NCBI GenBank assembly: GCA_964036315.1
Contig: OZ038511.1
Location: 1,479,126-1,543,125 of the forward strand
Length of the DNA: 64,000 nucleotides
Direction of reading: 5' to 3'
Source of the DNA: Acanthosepion esculentum
Lineage: Eukaryota; Mollusca; Cephalopoda; Sepiida; Sepiidae
Part shown: positions 33,083 through 45,779 of the stretch, piece after piece
How positions within the stretch are numbered: the stretch's first letter is position 1
Layout of the letters: every line of letters starts with the position of its first letter
Translations under genes and position numbers: made by a program
The notes under the pieces: generated by a model
What the model was told of the DNA's origin: nothing
The model's input: only the letters and a program-made list of their open reading frames with translations
The model's database searches: none

Positions 33083-33935
33083 GAGTCTACAGTGAGACAA
33101 AAACAAAAGAAGTGGATGACAGATGAAATTCTTGAGTTGATGAAAAAGTGATAGCAAACAATGCCAATGAATGGTACTGAATATAGAGAATTGAAGAGAT
33201 GCATTAGAAACAAATGCAGGCAAGCAAAAGAGGAATGGTTCAACAGATAGTGTGCAGAGATGGAAATAATGAACATCATACATATGGTATGTTTGCATAA
33301 AAGAAATAACAAGAAAACCATGCTTATTGGCAGGATGTATGAGATTAAAAGAGGGAATGCTTATAATAGGAAAAGAAAAAAAAAGATTTCTTATTGGTGA
33401 GCACAGTCTTAAAAAACAAGATATACAAATGATATTTTATTGATAGAACACTCAAAAGAAAACAGAATGAACTCTTAGACAAGATAGTAAAGGCAAGTGG
33501 GAAGAAAGGACTAACCATCAATTGTAAGAAAATAGAATGGATGGTTGTCAGCTATGTCTTCTAAAAGCTAAACAAAGTATTAAAAAATGGGAAAATTTCA
33601 ATAGACACAAAGAGTACTAACCTATTATGTAATATCAATCCTCTTATATGTCAATGATTGCTGGACAATTTCCTCACAGTTGAAGAGAAGTCTTGAGGCA
33701 ACAGATAGGGTTCTACAGACAGATACTGAGAATACCCTGGCTAGAACTTATGAATAATGAGGAAACTTTAAGGAAACTAGAATCAAAAAGTATGCTTAAA
33801 ATCAGAAAGTGACAGTTGAAATTTCTGGGGTACATAATAAGGAAAGAGGACTTGGAGAATTTGAGACTTACAATACATATTGAAGGCAAGAAGAGTAGAG
33901 GGAAACAATGCGTCACCTACCTAATAAGCTAGTGT
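33083..33935 (+). pseudogene. RTE-type LINE relic (endonuclease linker, RT end)
   Basis: Reads, over several frames: RQKQKKWMTDEILELMKK, YRELKRCIRNKCRQAKEEWF (33,150-33,240); then after an internal deletion YANDILLIEHSKEN (where YADD is expected), LDKIVKASGKKGLTINCKK (33,480-33,530), LNKVLKNGKISIDTK (about 33,570), and a decayed end with WGT..GKRTW near 33,830. The pattern is that of RTE/BovB-related LINEs whose nuclease domain resembles CFDP2. One of the catalytic aspartates is N. Stops are frequent. Confidence 0.72.
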
Positions 33936-34949
33936 AAATGGCCTCACTGTAGCTTCTTTTCATTTGTAGCTCTTAATAATGTTTTTTTTCTTACATTCCC
34001 CCCTCCCTGTTCTGCTAGCCATTTACATTAGCTGAAGAGACATGAAGGCACATAAATGAAGAAGTAAATATCTGTTTATTCACATTTTTACACTATCCTG
34101 CATCAGTAGTTCAGCTATTAAATCTGCAGACACAGTCAAGTAAAAGACTTATTTGGACAGATAGGTAGTAGCTTAACAATAGTAATGATGGATGTTCAAG
34201 CCTGGTAAAAAAAAAAGAAGCAAAACCAAAACAATACTTTATATGCTAATTTTTAAGTCAGACTAACTCTTCTAACATGGAAGATTGGCACAATACAATC
34301 TTTCTACTGCTCTGACCTACCATTTAACTTTGTGCTGGGCTAAGTTTAGCAAATATTTGATAAAATTAGATTTAATTTCTGAATGTATTTCAATTTATTT
34401 CTATTTCAATTTGGTATAATATAAATCAAAACAAAATGAATGCATAAGCATAAAATGTGTGTCGATCAATGGAGCTGAGATGTAAATCTAAGAAGTCACA
34501 AGAAGTAGGTGCAAATGCATTTATCGGTGCTATTGATTTAATACAGATTTCAGTTTTAATCAGTTAGCAATGAGGACTTTTTGCATAACCCCATTTGCTT
34601 GAATGGCTGGCTTTATTCAGTTTTCACACTTAATTAAACTGTTAATTAGTACGTCTTGATTATGGCCTAATTGCCCTGAGTAACTTTTCCTCCTCTTTCA
34701 TGATATGATGTAATATCTAATTATCATTTGCAAAGAAATAATTCCATTTCTTTTCAAAGTAATTCAGAGTTTCTACAAAGTATCTAAAGGCAAAACTGAT
34801 GAAGGAAAATAAAGAGATAAATACCGAAATGTCTGCAGTTAATTGTTCCTGTTATTAATTCATTTGCTTCAAGCAATTGTTTTGATCATTAAAACTTTTC
34901 ACAAATTGCATTCTAATTTTTATTTCTTTTCCTGATAGAGAAACTCTTG

Positions 34950-35115
34950 CTATGATTCTCTTTCATCCTCCCTTCGACCCTTCCTCTTCCTCTTTCATTT
35001 TCCCTTCCTCTTTTTTCCTCTCTTCCTTTTTCATTCTCCCTTCCTCTTCCTCTTTTGTCCTCCCTTCCTCTTTAATCTTCCCTTCCTCTTTCATCCTCTC
35101 TTCCTTCATCTTCTT
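34950..35115 (+). repeat. Polypyrimidine tract
   Basis: Imperfect repeats of CCCTTCCTCTTTCATCCT-like units with very few purines. Such tracts can adopt triplex structure. Confidence 0.8.
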
Positions 35116-35585
35116 ATTAATTTTTTATTGATTTTAATCTGTTTGCACTCTAGTCTATCATCATCCTTGTTCTATTTCTTATTTCCTCATCATTTTTTCT
35201 TTTCTACTTCTCAAAGGATGTTTTTACATTGCGACCTATTTGTTTGTTTATCACTCAGGCTTCTTACTATTTTTTCTCCTTCCTCATTTTCTATTCATTA
35301 GTCTGCTTGTCTTCTTTCTTTCATTTATCTTTCTGTTTTTCCTACTTCTTCTGACTTACAACTCCATTCTATCCTTATTGCTTTCTTTTCCTCTTCCTAC
35401 CATTCTTCTCTCACCCTCTTTTCTACTCCATTCTTTTCATTTTGCAACTCTGTTTTTGCATACTATTTGACATCCAGTTTATCATTATTTTTTTTTAAAT
35501 ATATCAAGAAATTTTAATCATTGAATATAAATTTACCTCCAGATTGTCAACACTTAGAGTAAATTTTAAAGTACCAGCTTAACCA

Positions 35586-35631
35586 TAGAATGATACAGGC
35601 AAGTTACTTGCATGCATCATTCTATAGTCAA
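35586..35631. repeat. Short inverted repeat
   Basis: CATAGAATGATACAGGCAAG pairs with CTTGCATGCATCATTCTATA; 21-bp arms with three mismatches and a 4-nt loop. Confidence 0.7.
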
Positions 35632-36183
35632 ATGACTGTTGATGAAATACAACAGATGTAGTTTCATGAACAGTGCAAAAATATTAATTTGAATCAATAA
35701 CAATTAAGATACAAAAACCAATTAAATAATATTAATGGTAATTATGAAAAAGCTGAAAATGACAACAAAAGTGCAGCAAGAGAGAAGATTAAAAAATGAT
35801 AAAATAATATTTTTCAAATGCAAAACAAATTTTGAAAAATAAAAGTAAGATGAGTGCCAACAAAATATAAAACAAAAGTGACATAAATGATTTAATAATT
35901 AAAAAAGATAAAAGAACAATAATAAAAACCAGAAAATAAATTAATTGTAAGGAATAATTTATAAATGTTAAGATGCCTGGTGTAATTTCAGTTATTCTAT
36001 GTATAGGATCAGGGCATAACATAAATTCCATAAAATTTAAAATATAGATTAAAAAATAAGTAAAAATTCATGTAAATTTCCAACTAGAAAATAATTTTCA
36101 AAATATAATTTGTGATCACATATGATAATTATAGGTCAATTCTTGAATATTAATGAATATTTCTCTCTTTACACACAGAAACA

Positions 36184-36218
<35 letters not shown>

Positions 36219-36223
36219 ACAAA

Positions 36224-36300
<77 letters not shown>
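36184..36300. repeat. (CA)n-(TA)n-(GT)n-(TA)n compound microsatellite
   Basis: The CA run (36,184-36,208) and GT run (36,224-36,250) are reverse complements and could fold back on each other. A long TA run follows. Confidence 0.95.
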
Positions 36301-36305
<5 letters not shown>

Positions 36306-37439
36306 TTGAGTTAATTAGCAGATGTAGATATAATATAAAATAACTATTATGTCACCTACAACCAGACTAGTGTATTGGTTTATTGGTGATTTTTTTGTTT
36401 GTTTTTGAACCTGACCCTACAGTAGAACAATTAGTAGTTTAGCCCACCCACAGCAATTTTTTTCTTTGCCAATTTCCTTTTTACCCATGTGTAGGTATGA
36501 TTATTCAGGGGTTTTTAATGAAATTATCTTGAATGAAAAAAAGTGTTTTCCTCGGGATGCTTTAGGGCAATTCATGAGTTATATAAAACCCGTCCTTCCC
36601 TTCTTTCATTTCTGTTCAAGTTGTCTGAAGATTGTGTTATCATGAAACTCAAATTATGATTATAGCTATCCTTTCATAGGATTTAATGTTGAGAAGTGTC
36701 TTTTGTGCAGTCTAGGCAATCTGGGCTTTGAGCACTTTACTGAGTAAGTAAGTTTGCTTTTAGGCCTTTTTTCTCTTTCTTTTTTCAGTTTTGTTGGTTT
36801 TATTCATGACTGTATCTGGATAAGAGTTTTAAGTTTTGACAAGTTGTCTGTTGGTTCCACCAACGGTTTTTGTTTTTCTTTAACTGATTCTTCAGAAAAA
36901 TTTGCATTCACACAAATAGAACAACAAAATACAACATAAAAAGACACATCATATGGTTCAACAAACCATACAATAAAAATATAAAAAAACAAATACTGAT
37001 AAGATATTTCGCAAACTAACCAGCACACATTTCCAAATATCAAACCATACAAAATATTCATCAGAAATACTCTAAAACATAGCTAGCTAGAAATACTCTG
37101 AAAATCATAAAAAAAGCACAACAAAAAAATCAACAGTAGACCCTTAACAGTAACTGCAGAACAAAATGCCCATTGGATGGTAATAACCTACAAACTAACA
37201 TAAAATACCAAGATGATGTAAAATCCAAAGGAAACCTTGAAAATATTTAATAACAGAAGGTCCTTGGAAACAGAAGTTATTTAGACAAATAAAATTTAAC
37301 AAAAAAACAAAAATATGCAAATAGCATAACACTCTCAAAGCACATTGGGAACCTGAAAAGTACAAACCAAAACACAGCAAAATAACATGGGAAATAAGAA
37401 AAACAACTTATGACACCACTTCAAAACAATTTAAACTTT

Positions 37440-37645
37440 CTTTTTATTTATGTGCCATGTCCCCTCAGGATGTAGGTGAACATGGCGCTCCACAACTTCC
37501 TGTCCCTTGTAGCTCTTATAAATTTTTTTTTCTGTTATTTCTCCTAAAACTTGTTCTGCCATTCATTTACTCAAGCTCACTAGGTAGGGTATGCATTGTT
37601 TACCTCTGTCTCTCTTGCCTTCAATCTGTCCTGTGAGTATCAGAT
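37440..37645 (-). pseudogene. RTE-type LINE C-terminal fragment
   Basis: The minus strand reads LTGQIEGKR-like residues over frames (DRLKARETEVNNAYPT), SLSKWMAEQV-like residues, then ATRDRKLWSAMFTYILRGHG before a stop. The final KLWRAM...LRGHGT end is characteristic of the RTE family seen at 33.1 kb, here with the C-terminus intact. Only about 65 codons remain. Confidence 0.65.
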
Positions 37646-38604
37646 TTTGCAAGGAAAAATAGCAATAATTCCTTTTCCAAAACAGTATCAACTATAAAAC
37701 CAAAACTTTCTAAATGCAGACATCAAAACAAATTGTTATTGTTTTACCTAAAACAATATCATGATTAAATGGACTAAATAACTAATAACACATAACCTAA
37801 ATCTAATAAACTTATATTACCAAAGTTTAGAAAATAAGAAATTATATAAAAATAAAATGATTAAAATAAAAAAAATAAATAAATAGCTAAATAAAGAAGC
37901 TCAAGGTTAGGACAATAAATAAACTAAAACATTAACCTTAAACAAAAAATGAAGAACTTTTTTTCTTCTTTTCTCAAAGTTCATATTGTCATTGAAAGAT
38001 TTCAGATGATAGACAAGGCAGTGATCAGGTAGCTGGTGGTGATTCCAAAAAAGAAAATTGTAAACAAATGTGTGACAAATCTTGAGGGGAGTACTTTGAA
38101 AAGGAATAAGTTACAATAGCTCTATATAGGTTATTTTCACAGTAATATTAAATGGCTGGATGATTTTGGTAATCTCATATTTTTTGATGTAAGGTCAAGC
38201 AGCTCAGTTTTTAGAACCGACAACCAGACTACTTGCACATATCATTTTGATTATAATGGTGAAGGCTTGTGCAGAACAAACCACACTTTTTAGAACAGCT
38301 ATGTGGAATGAGTAGCCATGGTCAAATACAAAATAAATAACAGAAGTGTCCAACAAACAGAATTAACAAAGTTTGCAATAAAAAGAAAAAGGAACAGGAA
38401 CTGAGACTGAGTTATGTCTAACTACAAACTGGCATATTTTATTGACTAAGAAAAATATTCCTGCATACATTTGTAGACTTCTGCCTAGAAAAGAGGAGGG
38501 GCCAGTGTTCTGCAATCATTCCCAGTAAAGATTGTAATCAGTAAAACAAATACAGAGACCTAGTGCACAGTATGCCACATGGCCCCTAAACAACCCAGGT
38601 TTTT
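37646..38604. other. A-rich DNA, no gene recognised
   Basis: Plus strand A/C-rich to about 37,950. No feature supported. Confidence 0.6.
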
Positions 38605-38818
38605 TAATTCAGAGTTGTCTTTTTCCTAGACTGGTTATCACCCAAGGCTATAGGACCCAGTCATTCCTGCTATTTATCCATAGCTGGAGGGAGAAGTGAT
38701 AGATTCATACTTTCAAAAGTGTATTGTCACATAAATTAATGTAATAAACATGACTGGAAATTGAACTCAGGTCTGCGGTTCCTCAATCTGAGCCACTATT
38801 CATTACTCCACTGTGCTT
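38605..38818 (-). mobile_element. tRNA-derived SINE with head and tail
   Basis: On the minus strand the head (38,818 to about 38,683) has an A-box-like AGTGGAGTAATG and a B-box GAGTTCAATTTCC, and matches the 9.6-kb copy (GGCTCAGATTGAGGAA, CTCCAGCTA). The tail (38,683-38,605) contains CCTATAGCCTTGGGTG and AACCAGTCTAGGAAAAAG and matches the tails at 150 and 52,081. This copy links the two halves as one family of about 215 bp. Confidence 0.75.
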
Positions 38819-40971
38819 ATATATATTAATTGTTGGATTGGTAGGATTCTGGAGTGATAAGGTTCAATTTATAGTACCTGCTTCTAAGCTGTTTCTAAAT
38901 CAGGATACACATTTTCAGGAGAGGAAAAACACTTTGTTGAACAGGCCTAAAAACTTTTCATTTATCAAGTCTTACTGTAATGGAAGCAGAGTGAAAACTG
39001 CAAATTGAAGATGAGACTGGAAACCACAGCTCCAATCTTGCACACAAAAGTGACAGATAAGTTGATTGCTTGATGCTGAATCTGGACATAATAGCATCAA
39101 TTCGTTGCAATCTAAGTGACCAAGTAACCCTATCTAGTGATGGCACGACTTGTTTCAGATGGAGAAGGGCTTAGAAAAGGTAGCTTAAAAGAAAGCTTGT
39201 CTCCATTCATCTCAGTCTATTGTACTCAAAAGGCATTTTCAAAATTATTCAGTGACTATTTAATTGCAAATGTAGTATGAAACTTGACTCTGCTAGAATG
39301 TAAGAACACTACTGGAGAAAAGGAGGCTAAGAGACTACAGCATCATACTGCTTTAATTGTGCATGAACTTTAAAGATAGATCTCAACATCAATATTGTCA
39401 AGGCAATTTGAAAGAAAATGGTGCAGGCTAAATTGTAAACTAGTCAGCCAAGGTGGAAACAGAGTTGTACCTCTCTGGTGTAATCTTCATGGCAACGAAT
39501 TGCATTACCTTAAAATTTCACAATCTACCTGATCACACTGTTTATATTGGCTCCATATATGTTACATTCAGGCTTTTCAGTGCATATACTTCAACCTCCA
39601 TGTGAATCTACAGGAGAAATTCATTCTACTATAAACTGTACAATCTTCTAATAGATATGCCTGCAACTGATAATGATATCCAATAACAAAGTATGGTTGG
39701 ACTTTGATTCTTGGAAAGTGTTATTCAGAAGCATAGTACAAAAAACAGAATGACAATGAAAATATCACTAATCCTCTCTCATTTGCTAATGGCATCATTC
39801 AAATTAGATTTCTTCCTGTGACATTATATTCGGTATTATTTAGCATTATTTTAAAATAAACTAGAGTTAATTGATCTGTATACATACAAATAGCAGCCCA
39901 TTTGATCTGAAATTTCTTCAAACCAACTCAAAGACTAGGCATAATATAGCCATATTCCTGCTATCTTTTGAGTTAGTCCCTCTAAAATCAGAATTTGGTA
40001 TTATTGATCTATTAAATACTTATCACAAGGTGTTCTAAGACTGATTCATGAATTAATACTACTTACAAGAACATTTTAGCATTATTCCTGAAAGTTCTTG
40101 TAAGAAAAATATTTGAACTGGATTAAATCAATACCAGGTGATTATAGCCAAAGAACATAAGAGTTCTAGAATTGGAGCAAAATGAAAAACAAAAAACATA
40201 TCAGCTGAAACATAATGGTAAAACACCAAAAATAGGCTGAACAGTTTGTGAAATAATGACAATAACTCATCTCTTAATTGAGGAAATATTTATCAATCAG
40301 TAATTTGGCATTTTGAAAGGTCAACAGCAATGTCAGTTCTAACCTGGATCTCTCCCATCCAAAGTTTTGGTGACAAAATAGTTTTACTACATTTCTTATT
40401 CAATGTATCAGTTTGACATAAATTAGCTGTTATATTAAACATGTTTGTTCCCTTATTTTTTTATTGTTCACTTCTTTTGCCAAATGTGGTCTATTGTAGT
40501 ATTTGGCACGGTGTTAATAATAAAACCAGCATTCAAATCAGTACACTACAAGCACATGTGTTAGTTCAAGGTATTTTGTTTTACATGGTCTTGAAGCCAA
40601 GGGAGTTTGTTATTGCTAAGAATATGAAACTGATCATGTGCTTTAAATTTGTATAGAAGTGCAATAAAATTGTGTGAGCTTGTTTCATTGAGATGAAGAT
40701 ATCATGCTACAGATTTTTACCTAATTTCATAAATATCAAATAATGGCAACAAAAAAGAAGATATTTTACTCATTAAAATACGTGACATTTTTGTCAGTAT
40801 AGAAATTGGCAAAAAAAAAAAACAAGAATAAGAAATTACCTTTGAACCATCTTTGGTATTGGTGGAAGAAAGCAGAGAGTGAGAGGTGAATGAGGAAATA
40901 ATGATATTTTGTACTTTTTGAATAAAGGAAAAAGTAATATATTATGGTTACTCTGGCAGTTCGTGTTTTCA

Positions 40972-40986
40972 TCAGCAGGGGGCAGC
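40972..40986 (+). promoter_or_regulatory. CTCF-like core motif
   Basis: TCAGCAGGGGGCAGC fits the CTCF core consensus CCASYAGRKGGCRSY at 14 of 15 positions, in DNA that is otherwise about 30% GC. CTCF is conserved across bilaterians. Whether it binds here is unknown. Confidence 0.35.
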
Positions 40987-42661
40987 AGACATGATTATTA
41001 GAACTTTTGACTTGGAGCAGCATTTATTCGCATGGCAGCAGGAAGAAGAAGCGTGATATTTAATTCATTCTTTACTGAATATCCATTTTAAGGTTTTACT
41101 TTATTTTTTCCTGCTGTCCTGATATGATTTGCAAGTTTTTGTAATTTCTTTCCACTAATATTGCTAACCCCAAAGTCAACCAATTCATTGAAAAAATAAT
41201 TTTGTATTATTTAACTTATTTTTAGTATGTGGTCAAGAATACATGTTATCATTTATGAAGAATAATGGACATTTTTTTCTTTGCTAAATAGAAATGATCA
41301 GAAGAAACCAGTTTTAGAAGCATCTAAAATTCAATATACATCTGGTGGTGATGAACTGTCAGTTTAGTTGTTTATTTATTAATAGAATCTAAGAAAAAAA
41401 TGCCGAAAGTTTTGGAATGTATGAGAATCTGTATATACATACAATATTTTATGATCTTTATTAATTTCCATAATGTTGGCTAGATAAAGAAAGAAACATT
41501 TTGCAAATCATTTAAAATAAATCAAAATTATTAAGATATTTATATTATGAAATTCTCAAATATTTCACTCAAAACGTGTAAAGTTCATGGCTAAATCCAT
41601 CACAATATTAAGAAAGCAAAATAAAAAGTGTGTAATGATTTATTACTGATTTTGTTCAATTATTTTTATGCAAACTTTATTCTTTAAATTCTGTGAGAAA
41701 ATCAATAAATTATGCAATAATAAACATTATTAATCTTCTAAATACAGAAACTGAAAATAAAATTATATTTTGAATTTATTTTTGACTTGTCAAGGAATAT
41801 TTTGTGCAATCTAAAACAATATGATGATCATATTAAAAATTCATGAAAACAGACATGTTGACCATTTGATTTATTTATGGTTCCTTTGTTTTGCACATCC
41901 CATTAAAAGCATGAAATGTAGGAAAAATGCATGAAATACTGCTTTTTATATGAAAATTATATTTTAATTAATAATTCTCATTGGGACATTCAGTTGACAG
42001 AATTCAAACTATATTTTATTCATTTGTTTTGCTTAGCATAAATCACTGAACTACAGTCAACCACAACTGAAGGATTTAATAAAATGAAACTTAAATATTC
42101 TAAACAATGTCAGAACAAAAGAAAATCTTAATATTTAAATAATAATTAAATCTCCAAAAATTTACTAAATTTTCTGTATCCAAAACTGAAGTCATGAAAA
42201 GCAAAAAAGCTTAAGAATATTAAAAATCCTTCTTGACTCTTATTTCCTTGAAAAACTGGAGTAATTCTTTTTACTTAATTGCAAAATGAGTTCCATAGAA
42301 AGATCACATTGGTGAGTTACAATTCTTTTTTTGCCTTTTGTCTGTCGTTTTCATATTTATTGTGTCTGTTTTTTGTAGTGTTATGCTCATTTTCTTTTTC
42401 ATACAGCTCTGATTGGTCTATTCTCCAGTTCTATTCAGCTGATTGTAACATCTGTTGAATAGTCTTATTTCTTTGTAATATGGTTACTAATTCTTTGAAT
42501 TATTTCCCCTTATTGCAACTTTCTCTCATGCTATCTAAATATAAACTTGCATATGATAATTATTTCAACAACTGGTTTGTTGTAGGTTCATTTGATAAAA
42601 CCAGATGTTCTTTTGTATTTTCCAATATGATTTTTGTCCATTATTGTAATATTGTATTCAT

Positions 42662-42701
42662 GGCTGCTGCTGCTGCTGATGTTGTTGTTGTTATTATTAT
42701 T
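42662..42701. repeat. (CTG)n(TTG)n(ATT)n compound microsatellite
   Basis: Three adjoining trinucleotide runs that differ by successive substitutions. Confidence 0.9.
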
Positions 42702-43583
42702 CTCCATGAAAATGACTGAGCTGTAATCAGATTTTTACCATACATGTTATAAAAGCTAACCTGATCCTGGTTCATTTATTATTTATTAATTAGAAGATTA
42801 TATTTATATTAAGTAACTCAGTGAGTATATTTTAAAACTGTTATTGCAGAAACCTCTTTTCTTTGATGAAACAGTGACTGAGATACATAGCTGCAATACT
42901 GAGATGTTGCTGTAATGTTACATGGTTGTTTTGAAGTGGAGGAAATCTAGAATTTTTAATATAGTAAACAGAACAGACAAATTTTAGTTAAGGTTGCTTG
43001 TGTTTACTTAGCCCTAATGCATTTGGGTTAGACATGAATCCACTTCTTCCTGCTGTTACACCCACTGTCAACCTTAACAGAAGCTAGTTAGTCATTATAT
43101 ACAGTTTTCCCCCAGCTTTTATTGGCATGAGGTATCTTACAAAGACCTGGATTTTGAGCATTTGCAGAGAGGCCTATATCTAGACATGCCAAACTGTCCT
43201 GCTGCTAACAGGAAAAACTCAGATGTAACTAGTGTTGACAAACATATCCGCATGCAATCTGAGGCCTCATTTACGTCTGTACTGATGCACATTCACCACA
43301 ACATACAACATCATAAGTATCTTATTTTTATTATTTAATTGTGAAAAAATATACAAAATGGCATTATGCTAAATTAAATTTAATTTTACAAATTTTATAC
43401 AGATGATTAAAGCATCACTGAAAACATGAGTACACCTAAAAAAGTAATTTAGTCTGAAAAAAATTCTGGAGCTGGAAAAGAAAATCTTATAATAAAAATC
43501 CCAAAATAGAAAAAAAAACAAGCCTTTGCAAACAGAATTAATTAAAATATTAATAATTAATTATGAAGATTTTTGTCTGAGAA

Positions 43584-43680
43584 GAATTTTTCTTGTATGT
43601 CCAGTTGGAGGACAATTCTTACTGGTATATCCAGTTGATTGGGGGGGAATTTCTTCTTGTGTGTTTCATTGGCTGCATTG
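43584..43680. repeat. Imperfect minisatellite, about 30 bp x 3
   Basis: Units start GAATTTTTCTTGTATGTCC, AATTCTTACTGGTATATCC and GAATTTCTTCTTGTGTG and share CAGTTG or CATTGG near their ends. A run of seven or eight G lies between units 2 and 3. Confidence 0.55.
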
Positions 43681-45403
43681 AACAAAGTATCTTTTGTACC
43701 CATTTAGTTGTATGGAACAAAGTTTCAATTATGGAAAGAAATAGTTGAGAAACTATCAAACTGAAATATTTGCAGATAATGTATCAGTATGCATACTTTG
43801 TCCTAAGGAAACTGTGACTTATTTCAGGGTCATGTGACTATAATGCTGTCTTTTCAGGTCTCTTGTGTCTCTCCATGATGTTCCCTACCTACAATCATGA
43901 AGTGTTTCTAAATTAGGCTTGCACTTCTGTGATTAATATCATGGCTGTCATTTGCCATTGCTTTATGCTTGGAAAATTTCCATTTTCTGCAAATAGTTTC
44001 TCCTATGTTAACCTTTTGTTGCCATTCTTTGGATAGATTTCCTCTTAACTTTAGCTATGCCATTTCTTTGCTGCATAGCTGATAAGATTCTTCTAACTAA
44101 AAGTGCTTAAGGATCAAACAAGACATATTTATGAGACACTTTACATAAAAGAATTTTGTAATATTTCAATGAATTCAGCAATTTTGAAATGTAAAGAGAA
44201 ACTTTTCATGGTGAATATTGAAACAGTTTAAGATAAAAGCTAAAGAACTGAGAAACTGTCAAAGAAAATATTAACACAAAATGTAAATCCTTTTTCCAAT
44301 GTTGGCAGTGTTCTTTGGCCAGGTTCACTCTCTGAATTGTTCATTAAATATTTCCTGTAGCAGTCTGGTTAATTGAAAATCCATGATACCCAAGTGGCAT
44401 TTTAAAAAAAAGTTCACCTCATATAGTTTATTATTCTTTGAGGTACCAATCATTTTATTATCTAATATATTCAAGGCATTATTCATAATTATTCAGTCTA
44501 ATATCCTCATGTTTGGTGATTTTGTTACAATAAAACTGAAAAATGTTTTGAACAAATTCTGTAAAAAAAACAAAAGATGAGGATATTAGTTCAAATATTT
44601 CTAGAAGCCAGGAAAATTTTAGTCTATTTTCTCAGAACTTCAAACTAAAGCACATTTTTCTATAAATACAAAGTTGAATTAGATTAGCTTCTAAGTCTTT
44701 ACAAACACAACTTAGAACAAAATTACAGTGTTTGAAAGTAAAAAAAATTGCAGTGGCAAACTTATCAATTGGCAATTCTAACTGATGACTGTTATACACA
44801 ACTTTTAAATTTGAGATCTTTTGTCAATTTTGTACAACTAAAACAAAAAGATTAATACAAGGATTTTTAAGGCCTACAAAAGCAAAAATTGTATATTCTT
44901 TCATAAATACAAAACAACAAAATTGCATCAACTTTAATAATATTAAATTAATTGGATCCATGAAAGTTTCTCCATATCTTGGCAAATTAGGAATAAAATT
45001 TACAGTAAAAGCATTACTTATATTTCAAATGGTTCAGCTCATAAAAATTTAATAAAAAAATAATTTTCACTTTGTTTCAAGGATTTTCCTTGTGAAAAAA
45101 CATCCTTTTCATTGTTTTGTCTTTCCTGTTTATCTTGATTATTTACTGCTGTCAATATAACATGAAATTGTCTGTAGCAAAATAGTGTGATCGACAATTC
45201 TAATTATTTGGAAATTTGGCCTGTATTTTTTGTCATTAAATGATAAAATTTGTTCCTTCAAGTTAAATGATTTATGGATACATGATAGACAGTTAACTTA
45301 TGAAAGCAGAGACACAATGTAATTAAGTGGATACTTCTTAAGAATTATAGGTAATGTAGAAACATGAATAGACTAAGATTAAGATATGAAGAGACAAAGA
45401 TTC

Positions 45404-45478
45404 AAATATATATAGATATATATATATAGATATATATATATATAGATAGGTAAGTAGGTAGGTAGTGAGATAGATATA
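45404..45478. repeat. TA/GATA/GGTA microsatellite
   Basis: TATATAGATA units followed by GGTAGGTAGG and GATAGATA. Confidence 0.9.
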
Positions 45479-45779
45479 GCCTTCAGAAAAATCTTAAATG
45501 TGGAATTTTGTATGTCGTAGAAACAACAAAAGTGAAGATGTTTTCTGAACAGTTTCTACAAAGCCTCATCCATTAGAAAGTACATTTTTCTGAAACAAAA
45601 GGCTGTATTTATTATGCTTTTGTATATTTTACCAGGCTTAGGACTGCTATGAACTTCACTAATTTAACAAGTATCACATGAAATTCTAATCAGGTAATTA
45701 CAGTTCCTTTTATACAATGAGAAAATATTTTCCTTATAACTGTATGAAGCACACAAGAGAAAATCTCAGACTAATGTTT

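Larger units (their letters stand above)
33936..37439. other. Noncoding; pyrimidine tract, microsatellites, no gene
   Basis: 34,540-34,930 is AT-rich with many TAATTA-type sites. 34,950-35,470 is almost pure pyrimidine in its first 160 bp. An inverted repeat lies at 35,586-35,631 and a compound microsatellite at 36,184-36,300. From about 36,900 the plus strand changes from T/G-rich to A/C-rich. No protein similarity. Confidence 0.55.
38819..45779. other. AT-rich DNA, no gene recognised
   Basis: Seven kilobases without recognisable coding sequence. Noted inside: a CTCF-like motif at 40,972, a (CTG)n(TTG)n(ATT)n run at 42,662-42,701, a 30-bp minisatellite at 43,584-43,680, a TA/GATA/GGTA microsatellite at 45,404-45,478. 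The segment 43,000-43,320 is less AT-rich but matches nothing I know. Confidence 0.55.

Noticed and set aside
33028..33321. Overlapping 97- and 88-codon frames on the minus strand
   Set aside because: They are the antisense of the RTE-type linker coded on the plus strand.
34797..34840. CTGATGA followed 23 nt later by GAAA, a possible hammerhead
   Set aside because: Stem II would have only two pairs, and neither stem I nor stem III closes; it lies in unique sequence.
35240..35470. 76-codon hydrophobic open frame rich in L, F and S
   Set aside because: Composition is that expected from a T/C-rich tract; no start context or homology.
36618..36650. CTGAAGA ... GAAAC motif resembling a hammerhead
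   Set aside because: The intervening TTGTGTTATCAT does not form a stable stem II, and no flanking stems are visible.
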